Shown in pieces: positions 26,484 through 34,441 of a stretch of DNA of 64,000 nucleotides. The notes under the pieces are model-generated. The model was not told the DNA's origin and did not search any database. It was given only the letters and a program-made list of their open reading frames with translations. The first letter of the stretch is position 1. Each line of letters begins with the position of its first letter. The stretch covers positions 1 to 64,000 of the forward strand of contig JACVGT010000013.1 of assembly GCA_018992685.1 (NCBI GenBank). Reading direction: 5' to 3'. The translations under genes were made by a program, and so were the position numbers. The DNA comes from Theionarchaea archaeon. GTDB taxonomy: Archaea > Methanobacteriota_B > Thermococci > Methanofastidiosales > SZ-28-30.

Positions 26484-27942
26484 CAATGCCACCCTTTTTC
26501 TTTAGAAGTCTATATCCGCCTTCCCCAATCTGAATTATTGTCTGAGGTGCAGAGCGTAGGATTCTCTCTCTAGCCAATTCCTTTATGTCCAACGGATTCT
26601 TGAGGTGAAAATGATGCCTGAAAATGATCACTGTAACAGGCTTCTTTGTCAGGTCCCGGATCTCGTCGTAGGTGTAGACACTTCTCTTCCCCACAAGACG
26701 AACAATTTCATTCTCATCTGTAAGGCGCGGATACACAGCCTCTACGACTCCCAGCGAGGAGATTTTCTGTTGATCTTTGGATCGGTAGAAGAGCAAGATG
26801 TCACCTGGATGAATCTTTGTTATCTTTGAATGAGAGAGATAGGCTTTCGTGATGGTATTTCCCTGTATGTTGAGTTCCACGTATTCAGTTATTCTCATTT
26901 GCCTACTCCCGTAGTCTTGAAATAGACGATCATGAAATTCAGGAATTATGGGAACTACAAATTTGCGTATGCTGCTTCCATCCTTGAAACATGGGTAGAA
27001 TTTTCTGCTCATCTCCACGGGATCAATGTTGTCGCCATTTGCAGGCCTTAGTTTTTTCAGATAAACAGTCTCCCCTCTTCTGTTTTTTCCACATGATTCA
27101 AATCCGAACTCCGATACTAAATCAACTAAAAAGTCTTCTTCTTTCTCAAAATGTGTCAGATAAATTTCATCTATGTTTCGGTCTATACAATGCTGGAAAG
27201 CAAGTTTGAGGAGCAATTCTCCGATTTTGTATCCTATAAGATCTACTGTCAAAGTGGCAATCTTGAACCTTCTTTTCTTGGGTAGTGGTGGACCCGCATC
27301 CACAACCTCCTCCTCTTCTTTATATATGAGAATGGCTCTAATACTATCCTGTTCTTCATATACCCAGCATTTCCTACCTGCCCTTGACACTTTTTCAAAC
27401 CAACTAGTGAATTCGGCATATTCTCTTTTCAGTAAATCAAAAATGGGATCATTGACAGTAATGTTATACAAATACTCTTCTTTCAATAGTACATGGGAAA
27501 ATTGTCTCTCATGAAGCCTCTTGAAATATGCTAATGCAGAATTTATGTCCATGACTCGATCTCCAATATTGGTTTTTTGACTCTTATGCAAGATTCCGTT
27601 ATCTTGAGTGATTAGGATATCTGTGGCATTTCTATAAACCGCATACAAAATATGATTATCTGGATCTTTATTCGCTCTCATAGTATCGTGATCGACTATC
27701 TCCAAGAAATCTGTGCCTGGGGTAGGAGGAGATTCCAGGAGAGGATAAGACTTCAGCTTTGACATTATAATCTCTCTCCTTTTAGGGTCGGGATCATTCT
27801 CAATGTCCTGAACAGATCTTGGATGTACAAGAACCGTGTGCCCATTCTCTAGGATAATCCTGAGCAGTTCCTGAAGATCCTGTGCAACCAATCCCGAATC
27901 TTCACGGTAGATAAGAATATTCGTATCGATGAGAATTCTCAT
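26461..27942 (-). CDS. PIN-GNAT-PUA/ASCH triple-domain fusion protein
   Basis: The N-terminal PIN nuclease domain (about 1-150) has acidic residues in LIDTN (Asp6), in DPDNH and in ITQDNG, the usual metal-binding set. A GNAT acetyltransferase domain follows (about 165-305), with TLTVDLIGYKIGELLL as motif A and FGFES..GETVYLKK as the closing strand. The C-terminal part (about 340-490) has HPGDILLFYRS and SLGVVEAV, typical of PUA/ASCH/EVE-like RNA-binding folds. An RNase, an acetyltransferase and an RNA reader in one chain suggest RNA-targeted stress or defence. ATG 27942 has GGAGAGGA upstream; a TATA box (CTTTTATAG) near 28040-28050 implies an 80-base leader. Confidence 0.78.
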   Translation of the reverse strand: MRILIDTNILIYREDSGLVAQDLQELLRIILENGHTVLVHPRSVQDIENDPDPKRREIIMSKLKSYPLLESPPTPGTDFLEIVDHDTMRANKDPDNHILYAVYRNATDILITQDNGILHKSQKTNIGDRVMDINSALAYFKRLHERQFSHVLLKEEYLYNITVNDPIFDLLKREYAEFTSWFEKVSRAGRKCWVYEEQDSIRAILIYKEEEEVVDAGPPLPKKRRFKIATLTVDLIGYKIGELLLKLAFQHCIDRNIDEIYLTHFEKEEDFLVDLVSEFGFESCGKNRRGETVYLKKLRPANGDNIDPVEMSRKFYPCFKDGSSIRKFVVPIIPEFHDRLFQDYGSRQMRITEYVELNIQGNTITKAYLSHSKITKIHPGDILLFYRSKDQQKISSLGVVEAVYPRLTDENEIVRLVGKRSVYTYDEIRDLTKKPVTVIIFRHHFHLKNPLDIKELARERILRSAPQTIIQIGEGGYRLLKKKGGIDERFAFS

Positions 27943-28137
27943 CTTCACAATCCTCTCCACTTGTCGGTCTTGGGATTGCCACAATGAAGAGCGTTAGGTA
28001 ACTTATGCACACTTTTCATAATTAGAAGAAAAGTTCACCCTATAAAAGTTTGCCGGTCAAAAGGATTTCCTCATCACTCCCGGCTCTTTTCTAGATCAAA
28101 TTTGTGTTCTGGTTACAACTGTCATCTGATGAAAACT

Positions 28138-28145
28138 TTTTTATA
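28138..28145 (+). promoter_or_regulatory. TATA box for the zinc-ribbon membrane protein
   Basis: TTTTTATA is centred about 25.5 bases before ATG 28167. This fixes 28167 rather than 28104 as the start of a leaderless mRNA. Confidence 0.55.
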
Positions 28146-28166
28146 CACTCAGGCAGTGAAAGATAC

Positions 28167-29030
28167 ATGAATCAAACCCACCTTGTCTTCCTCTTTGTGA
28201 TCATAACTGCAGCGGCTGCAGTGGTCGCTATCTATACCGGGTACGCAGTGCCAGGATTTCTGGCAGCGGGAGTATCCTGTGCCCTGCTCATTGCTGCTAC
28301 AGTATATGATCGGCAGACGTCAAGACTTGAAGACAACATCATGAAGACAGGATTGATCCAGCAGTACCTCATTTCCAACTTCACTGTAGACCAATCCACT
28401 ATCCACTACCTCAAGAGACTGCTTAAAGAGGATTACAACCTCGACGTTACTGATAACCAATTGACTTCCGCAATACAGAAAGAACAAACCAGAAGAGAGA
28501 TAGAGTTGGAAGAAGAAGAATTCACAGACTTCAAGAATAAATTCTCTATTGGAAAGAGACCTGAAAGCCTGGAAGAATACATCAGGCAGTTTGTCTCTGT
28601 ATTTGGAAGAGGCTCAGTCCGCAATGTATACTACCTTAGGAAGCTGCTGGATGAGAACGATGTCAGCTATACCGAAAGAGAAGGGTTTGAAGACAAAATT
28701 ATTGCAGTGAAAAACTTGATTGAAGAGGAAATTGAGAGGAGAGGTGGGTCCCCCAGGAAAGAAGATCAAATGACCGTCAGTGTCTGTCCCAACTGTGGAA
28801 ATGAATATCCAAAAGTGCTGCTCTTCTGTCCTTTCTGTGAGGAAGGGACCGCCAAACAGTCAGAACCTGTTGGAGAGATAGTCTACTGTCCCCGCTGCAG
28901 CAGGCCCATGGTTCGCTCTATTTTGAAGAAGGAAGGCACCTTCGTCAAAGGGTATCAGTGCCGGAATCTAAAGTGTCTTCATGAAGTGACCTATGAGGAA
29001 GCCCACAATACCCAGAGAAGCATAGGGTAA
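28167..29030 (+). CDS. Membrane-anchored protein with two C-terminal zinc ribbons
   Basis: Two adjacent hydrophobic helices (about 6-25 and 28-45) anchor the protein. A charged helical segment (about 50-205) contains two related repeats, each with YLxxLLxxxxxxVxxxE(R/Q), which look like small winged-helix or SHOCT-like modules. The C-terminus carries two zinc-ribbon sites: CPNCG..CPFC (about 217-237) and CPRC..C..C (about 252-275). The function is unknown; protein or nucleic-acid binding at the membrane is likely. Its last 63 bases overlap the end of the converging presenilin-like gene, so one of the two may be translated from a mutually antisense pair. Confidence 0.65.
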   Translation: MNQTHLVFLFVIITAAAAVVAIYTGYAVPGFLAAGVSCALLIAATVYDRQTSRLEDNIMKTGLIQQYLISNFTVDQSTIHYLKRLLKEDYNLDVTDNQLTSAIQKEQTRREIELEEEEFTDFKNKFSIGKRPESLEEYIRQFVSVFGRGSVRNVYYLRKLLDENDVSYTEREGFEDKIIAVKNLIEEEIERRGGSPRKEDQMTVSVCPNCGNEYPKVLLFCPFCEEGTAKQSEPVGEIVYCPRCSRPMVRSILKKEGTFVKGYQCRNLKCLHEVTYEEAHNTQRSIG

Positions 29031-29723
29031 TGCAGGAGCTTCTGTTTTTCTGGTGGCGAGGAGCAATCCCGACAGTGAGAAAATCGAGGTGAGGACTGCC
29101 TCGAAAGCACTGTGATTGAAGAAGACAGATACCACCAGGATGGAAGGGAGAATAATATCTGCACTGCCGAGGACAAATGTCTCATCTTTGGTGTCAAACG
29201 TGAAAATTTGGGAACCTCCTCGCTTGTACACATCTTCTGCTATCACCTGCATGTGCTTCGTCTTCCTTACTGCCAACACATCATACACGGAAAGGAGTGC
29301 TAGAAAGATGATCACAGGCCAAACGGCCAGTGACACACCAAGCAGAGCAGCAATGCCTGTGGCAAGGATGACGACGCTGACTCTCTTAAACTGGGGAACG
29401 GTGTATCGGAGAACGGCTGCTATACCTGCTATAGCCAGTGATATGTAGAAATTGATGAAAACTGATAGAATGATTGCAGTCAAGACAAACAATCCCACAT
29501 ACTCAGTGAAATAGTAGAGCAGAAAACTGAGTTTGAATTTGATTAAGAGCAGGACCAACAGACTGCCAATGATAACCATAGCAAAGAGGAATAGTGAGGT
29601 GGAGGGACGATCCCCTGATTCTATGAGTACAACATCTGCAACCCAGAATTTCCTGGCCACCACAATGGCCAGGGCCTGCACGATAAGGTAGTTTGCGGTC
29701 AAATAGTATCTGAAGAGGTTCAT
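28968..29723 (-). CDS. Presenilin-type intramembrane aspartyl protease
   Basis: The protein has about eight or nine membrane helices and the three signatures of the archaeal presenilin/signal-peptide-peptidase homologues (A22, DUF1119). They are SVYDVLAV (catalytic YD), LGSADIILPS (catalytic Asp where GxGD is usual, here GSAD) and ALPYASLG, equal to the PALPY motif. These proteases cut transmembrane helices and clear signal peptides. The GxGD to GSAD change is uncommon. ATG 29723 was chosen; GTG 29732 is possible because the TATA box (CTTATATAC, about 29753-29761) would start the mRNA at about 29730. Confidence 0.83.
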   Translation of the reverse strand: MNLFRYYLTANYLIVQALAIVVARKFWVADVVLIESGDRPSTSLFLFAMVIIGSLLVLLLIKFKLSFLLYYFTEYVGLFVLTAIILSVFINFYISLAIAGIAAVLRYTVPQFKRVSVVILATGIAALLGVSLAVWPVIIFLALLSVYDVLAVRKTKHMQVIAEDVYKRGGSQIFTFDTKDETFVLGSADIILPSILVVSVFFNHSAFEAVLTSIFSLSGLLLATRKTEAPALPYASLGIVGFLIGHFMKTL

Positions 29724-29978
29724 GTAAATCACTAGACAGAGTTTCTTTGGTTAGTATATAAGAGTTATGATGGACGATGGCTCTTATTGGATCCAGTGCA
29801 GCATTTCTCCTTTTTCCCTTTTCGAACCCGAGGAGGATTGGTGACATAAAAAGACTACGAAACAGTACAGATGCGAGCCTCGGCGGAGAGTAAGTGAGGT
29901 AGAATAAACGGGCATTGTGAATCCAACAAGCTTAAATCGTAAAGATCATAAGAGAAGACACTTAAAGAAGGTGCTGAT

Positions 29979-31985
29979 ATGGAAACCTCTATTGAAAAAA
30001 AAGATGCTCCCTCTTGCAGATTCATGGCGAAGTGTAAAGCACGTTCAGACGTGCTTCTCTTTGTACTGATAATGCTTGCTGTTCTTTTCTTTCTGGAAAC
30101 AAGCCGGGAACTCCTTGGTGCCACCTACAACATGAATTTGACCACGTTCTCAATCAACAGTTCGGTCATAGTGATCTTGCTGTTCTTCTCACCTGTCTTG
30201 TTCTTTTTCAAGCCTCAACCGCTGAGAATACCCTTGTTGATGGCAGGCGCAGGATTGCTCTTGGGTCTTGCTCGGCTCCTGATGGCATGTAGCCTACCTG
30301 TTGAAAGCTATCTGGTTTGTAATGCCATTGCTGTGGGAAGTGGTGGAATCTTCTTTACTGCTTTGATTCTTGAGAGTAGAAATCACTTCACATCTCTTGA
30401 GGCTGCACTTGCAGCTGCTTCTGGAGTGAGCATTGATGTGGTCTCTCGTATCTTGGGGAATACATTCGCCGTTACACTGTATGGGGTTACTGCTCACGAT
30501 ACAGTGTCTGCGGTTCTTACCGTGGTTCTGGTTGCACTATTCCTCCTGGCCCTGGCAGGCTGGTACTGTATTGCCAGAGTATCTCCCTCCAAAGAAGAAC
30601 CCTCTCAGTTCAGACTCTCTTCCGGAGTCTTCCTGGGCTTCGGCATGGGTGCCCTCGCTTTTCTGGTTGTAGGATTTCTCTTGTATCCCAATACAGTCGC
30701 TCGATGGGTTGGAGGGAACTATACAGAAATTGCTGCACTGGAGGCTGCTGCCCTTGCTGCTTTCCTGGCAGTGTCTCTAACCCCGTACCGAAAACATCTT
30801 CTCACCAATCACGCCCTCACTCTGGGAGGTCTTCTGATTGGTATTGCTGCATTGTCCATGGCATACTTGAGTGCGCCTCTGGTTGTTGCCGGGCTGACTG
30901 CTCTCGGTGTATTCTTCCTTCCTGCCCAAGTAGAAGGGATCGTAAGACACTTCTCTCAGAAAAAAGCAACTTCCAAGCAAATCGCCCTTGTAATGCTTCT
31001 TGGGGCTTTTGTTTTTGTGATTCTTATCTTCCTCTCCGTGTTTTCACTTACCTGGGCATTTGTGGGATTGAGTTTTCTCAGAGATCAAGGAAGGACGATC
31101 ATTCTCTGTGCAGTTCTACTCTTCCTGATATTCACCCCAATACCGAGATACGGCCACCTGAAATTTGAACCTTTTGCAGCCCCCACGAACCCGTTCTTTG
31201 TGGCAAGCATTGCAGTCCTTGTTCTGATAGGCGGGCTTGCAGGAGCTTTTGGTTACACTGTGGCTCCTCCTTCATCTCAAGAGGGCACTTTGACTGTGAT
31301 GACCTATAACTTACACCAGGGGTACAGCATGGACGGCAGGATCGATCCCTGGCAGATATTGGAACCGATTCAGGATGTATCTCCAGATATTCTTGTTTTA
31401 CAAGAATCCGATATGAACAGAGTATCCAGTACCAATGTGGACATCGTGCAGTGGTTATCCTGTCAACTGGACATGTATTACTATTTTGGTCCTTCTACGG
31501 GAGATCAGATTTATGGGGTCTCTATTCTATCCAGGTTCCCCTTATCCAACATGGTGACCTACTTTATGCCCAGCATTGAAGATCAGAGAGTACTGGTCCG
31601 AGCTGACATCCAGTGGTCGAGTGCTACCCTGTCTATTTACGCTGTGCACATGGGGCTGAGTGAAGAAGACCGCACAGCTCAGATTGCTTTCATACTGAAC
31701 ATTCTGAACCAGAATAAGAATCCTGCACTCTTGATGGGAGATACAAATTCTGTGCCCGATTCCCCACAGATAGTGAAGATAACCTGTGAGCTGAAGGATG
31801 CCTGGGTTGCTGCAGGTAATTCGCCCCTGGATCCTGCTGGAAATACCTTTGATTCTTTAGAACTGAATAAGCGAATTGATTACATACTTATCTCCCCACA
31901 CTTGAGGGCTGCCAGCTGCCATGTTGTTCGAGGAGTCTATGGATCTGATCACATACCCGTCTGGGCTGAGATTACCTGGGAATAA
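29979..31985 (+). CDS. Polytopic membrane protein fused to an endonuclease/exonuclease/phosphatase domain
   Basis: The first 420 or so residues form about 11 hydrophobic helices. The last 245 residues are a complete EEP-fold hydrolase with motifs TYNLHQG, VLQESD, YAVHMGLS, LMGDTNSVPDS, RIDYILIS and GSDHIPVW, which supply the metal-binding and catalytic Asp and His residues. EEP enzymes cut phosphodiesters in DNA, RNA, phosphoinositides or sphingomyelin. A membrane lipid or lipid-linked sugar is therefore a plausible substrate. The EEP domain probably faces outward if the helix count is odd. An AAGGTG sequence precedes ATG 29979. Confidence 0.8.
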   Translation: METSIEKKDAPSCRFMAKCKARSDVLLFVLIMLAVLFFLETSRELLGATYNMNLTTFSINSSVIVILLFFSPVLFFFKPQPLRIPLLMAGAGLLLGLARLLMACSLPVESYLVCNAIAVGSGGIFFTALILESRNHFTSLEAALAAASGVSIDVVSRILGNTFAVTLYGVTAHDTVSAVLTVVLVALFLLALAGWYCIARVSPSKEEPSQFRLSSGVFLGFGMGALAFLVVGFLLYPNTVARWVGGNYTEIAALEAAALAAFLAVSLTPYRKHLLTNHALTLGGLLIGIAALSMAYLSAPLVVAGLTALGVFFLPAQVEGIVRHFSQKKATSKQIALVMLLGAFVFVILIFLSVFSLTWAFVGLSFLRDQGRTIILCAVLLFLIFTPIPRYGHLKFEPFAAPTNPFFVASIAVLVLIGGLAGAFGYTVAPPSSQEGTLTVMTYNLHQGYSMDGRIDPWQILEPIQDVSPDILVLQESDMNRVSSTNVDIVQWLSCQLDMYYYFGPSTGDQIYGVSILSRFPLSNMVTYFMPSIEDQRVLVRADIQWSSATLSIYAVHMGLSEEDRTAQIAFILNILNQNKNPALLMGDTNSVPDSPQIVKITCELKDAWVAAGNSPLDPAGNTFDSLELNKRIDYILISPHLRAASCHVVRGVYGSDHIPVWAEITWE

Positions 31986-32179
31986 CCTTTTTCTTTTCAT
32001 TTCTTTTCTTTGGCTTTTTCAACCCAGTCTTCATTTCTCTTTCCTTTTTCTCTCTGGTAATTGATAGTGACACAGCTTGATGGAGAGCAAATAGACCTCA
32101 ACTCCAACACTCTTTTGCTTTCTGCCGTGCACGAATTTCCCACGTACGCTTTCAAGGCAGAGAACCTTCCAGAGAAAAG

Positions 32180-32187
32180 TATTATAA
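32180..32187 (+). promoter_or_regulatory. TATA box for the Sir2 gene
   Basis: TATTATAA is centred 25.5 bases before ATG 32209, the spacing of a leaderless transcript. The stretch from 31986 to here is T-rich and otherwise empty. Confidence 0.55.
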
Positions 32188-32208
32188 CTCATCAGCAGAA
32201 CGTCACAC

Positions 32209-33000
32209 ATGGATACATCTTCTCTCCAGAACCTTGCCACTGCAATCAAGAAATCATCACGAATTGTCTCTCTTACGGGAGCTGGCATCTCTGTCGCTTC
32301 TGGCATTCCGGATTTCAGGTCGGAAGGAGGATTGTGGACCCGGTACGATCCTTCTCTGTATGCATCCTATTCAAAGTTCGTTGAAGACCCTTCCTACTTC
32401 TGGGAGATGCACATAGAGACCATGCGCCTCATTGACAGAGCCCGGCCCAATCCAGCCCACAGGGCGCTGGCCGATCTGGAAGAATTAGGTCTCCTCAAGG
32501 GAGTCATCACTCAGAATATTGACGGACTGCACCAGGATGCAGGAACCAGCACCGTTTACGAGCTCCACGGCACCAATAAGACCAGTTCCTGTATCATTTG
32601 CAGAAGACAATATCCCACAAAAGAGATTGCTGACCACATCTTCTCCTTCCAGAAGGAAGATCTCATCAGAAAAATGCGGAGGGGAAATGAAATTCCGGCC
32701 TGCGATTGTGGCGGATGGATAAAGCCAGACGTTATCCTGTTCGGCGAGAAAATGTCACATGAGGTTGCTGTCGCTGCGCAAGAGCTTGCGTCTTCCTGTG
32801 ACCTTCTCTTGGTAGTGGGAACGAGTCTGCAGGTTCAGCCCGCTGCGTCCCTTCCCTTCGCCACCAAGCACAACGGAGGCGCAATAGCCTTCATCAACAG
32901 AGAGCCCACCTTCTTGAACAGAATCGCCGACCACGTATTTCTGGGAAAGGCAGAAGAAATCCTGCCTGAACTAGTCAACATGCTGAATGCCGCTACCTGA
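32209..33000 (+). CDS. cobB: Sir2-family NAD-dependent protein deacylase
   Basis: This sirtuin removes acyl groups from lysines while consuming NAD. The Rossmann-fold motifs GAGIS (about 24-28) and GIPDFRS, the catalytic region TQNID and HG, and the late GTSLQVQPA are all present. The zinc site has one CxxC (CIIC, about 127-130) and a second pair in CDC, where CxxC is normal; the spacing may be slightly shortened. The gene is 263 residues, close to the family size. With the HDAC-fold gene at 17.7 kb, two unrelated lysine-deacylase types occur here. It overlaps the end of the converging gene by 8 bases. Confidence 0.92.
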   Translation: MDTSSLQNLATAIKKSSRIVSLTGAGISVASGIPDFRSEGGLWTRYDPSLYASYSKFVEDPSYFWEMHIETMRLIDRARPNPAHRALADLEELGLLKGVITQNIDGLHQDAGTSTVYELHGTNKTSSCIICRRQYPTKEIADHIFSFQKEDLIRKMRRGNEIPACDCGGWIKPDVILFGEKMSHEVAVAAQELASSCDLLLVVGTSLQVQPAASLPFATKHNGGAIAFINREPTFLNRIADHVFLGKAEEILPELVNMLNAAT

Positions 33001-33811
33001 GTGCAGATCTCACCTTTTCCGGGGTCAGAATTCCATACTCTGTGATAAATCCTCTAAAATACTTGAGAGGAGTTCCATCAAAGTAGTAGTTTTTCACTCG
33101 AATGTTCTCATGTTTTTCAACAAGGACTTCATCTGGGTCTCTTTCTTCAATGGTAACATTCCGCCTGGTAAACTTGCTGGTAGAACATGCTACATATGTG
33201 GGGTAACACTTCGCTAGCAATTTTGTGCCAATCTTGTTGATAACATAATCAGGGGTGACTGAGTCCGCACCCACCAAGACAAAATCTGGGTTGAACAGGG
33301 AGGCAGCAGCGTCCACGATGAAAATCACCTCTATGCCTTTGGCAGCTAGCGACTCCGCCAGTAATTTCCCCTCGTAGTTTGGTCTACTCTCTGTGACAAT
33401 CAGGTAAAATGGATTCTCCTTATATGCATGGACTAAGATCTTTTCCACTGTAGAGCTTCTGCTGTGGGCTAACACTGTGGCCCCTTTCCTGATAAGGGAG
33501 CTCCCATGCTGTACGATGATTTCTTCTGCTTTTTTCAGCAATTGAACCCTTTCTCTGGTGGTGGCTCTGACACGTTCCAGTGCTTCCTGCAGAGTTTTCC
33601 CTTCCACAGCTGCATCCAGGACATGAAAAAGCTCGTTTTGAAGAGAAACCATACTCCGGTGAGCATCCGAAATCTTGGAGCACTGTTCTTCAATGAGGCG
33701 GAGGAACTGCTCTCGTGATGTGAACTCTCTTTCAGTGAATCTAAATAAATGGACAAGGGCTTTTTCAGTCAGTACCGCAGCTCCAGATACGTTGTCCTCT
33801 TCAATGCTCAT
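32993..33811 (-). CDS. eIF2B alpha/beta/delta-family protein
   Basis: The 272-residue protein shows the IF-2B superfamily pattern in its C-terminal half: a GATVLAHSRSST strand-loop, ESRPNYEGKLLA, VIFIVDAAAS, DFVLVGADSVTPDYVINKIGT. The family includes ribose-1,5-bisphosphate isomerase (R15Pi), methylthioribose-1-phosphate isomerase and eIF2B-like regulators. The GAD(S) and NKIGT motifs are shared by all, so the exact role is open. R15Pi would link to AMP/NMP recycling, but no deoB-like AMP phosphorylase is adjacent. A TATA box (CTTATACAAT, about 33832-33840) gives a leaderless start at ATG 33811. Confidence 0.8.
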   Translation of the reverse strand: MSIEEDNVSGAAVLTEKALVHLFRFTEREFTSREQFLRLIEEQCSKISDAHRSMVSLQNELFHVLDAAVEGKTLQEALERVRATTRERVQLLKKAEEIIVQHGSSLIRKGATVLAHSRSSTVEKILVHAYKENPFYLIVTESRPNYEGKLLAESLAAKGIEVIFIVDAAASLFNPDFVLVGADSVTPDYVINKIGTKLLAKCYPTYVACSTSKFTRRNVTIEERDPDEVLVEKHENIRVKNYYFDGTPLKYFRGFITEYGILTPEKVRSALR

Positions 33812-33961
33812 GCATAAAGGTTCTTTTCATTGTATAAGAGGGTTTGGTTTCCGTTCATGGAATCGAACTCAGACTCAGTGCGATCCTCTTTCAACGTACA
33901 CGGATACATGGAAAGAGCCCCATGCATCCTGAGAACTGGACCAAATTGCTGATAACAAAAC

Positions 33962-33970
33962 ACATATAAA
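33962..33970 (+). promoter_or_regulatory. Promoter of the bacillithiol operon
   Basis: ACATATAAA is centred about 26 bases before ATG 33992. It is the only good TATA box ahead of the four overlapping genes, so a single leaderless transcript is expected. Confidence 0.6.
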
Positions 33971-33991
33971 CCTGAGCTGACATCGTAGTCC

Positions 33992-34441
33992 ATGGCAGAC
34001 ATTATCGTCAACAGGAAGAGCTTCAAGCAACTTCCCAGAATGACCAGGGACTTCATGAAGCGGGCTTCTTCAGAAATCGATATCATAACCCGCTCTTTTA
34101 CCTGGGCAGATGATGAGACTCTGGAAACCATGTACGCTCTGATAAACAAAGGTGTTAGGATTAACATTGTGGGAAAATATGGAGATGAATCGAAAGAAAT
34201 CATTAAGCAGCTGATAAAGCTTGGTGCCACAGTAAAGCTTCACGAATTCGCTGGTGAAGCCCGTTTCATGATCATTGATGAGAAAGAAGTCGTTTTCGCC
34301 ATCAGAGAACCTCTCACTCCAACAGAACGGCACTATGTTGGTATCTTGATGAAGGATGAATCCACCGCACGAACAGTAAAACAGTACGTTTTTGATGCAA
34401 TATTCAAGGAGGCTGAGGAAGCATCCTATGTTGTCTCTTGA
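33992..34441 (+). CDS. PLD-like single-domain protein heading the bacillithiol operon
   Basis: The 149-residue protein resembles the PLD-like domain found in TrmB-type archaeal regulators: IDIITRSFTW, then YALINKGVRINIVGKYG, then VKLHEFAGEARFMIIDEKEVVFAI. The catalytic HxKxxxxD of true phospholipase D is not intact, and no HTH is present, so it is more likely a ligand-binding or regulatory protein than an enzyme. It overlaps bshC by 14 bases and lies first in the operon, hinting at a role linked to bacillithiol production or use. Confidence 0.6.
   Translation: MADIIVNRKSFKQLPRMTRDFMKRASSEIDIITRSFTWADDETLETMYALINKGVRINIVGKYGDESKEIIKQLIKLGATVKLHEFAGEARFMIIDEKEVVFAIREPLTPTERHYVGILMKDESTARTVKQYVFDAIFKEAEEASYVVS

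Noticed and set aside
29815-29840. TTCGAACCC in the gap before the EEP-fusion gene
   Set aside because: It lacks the rest of a tRNA cloverleaf on either strand.
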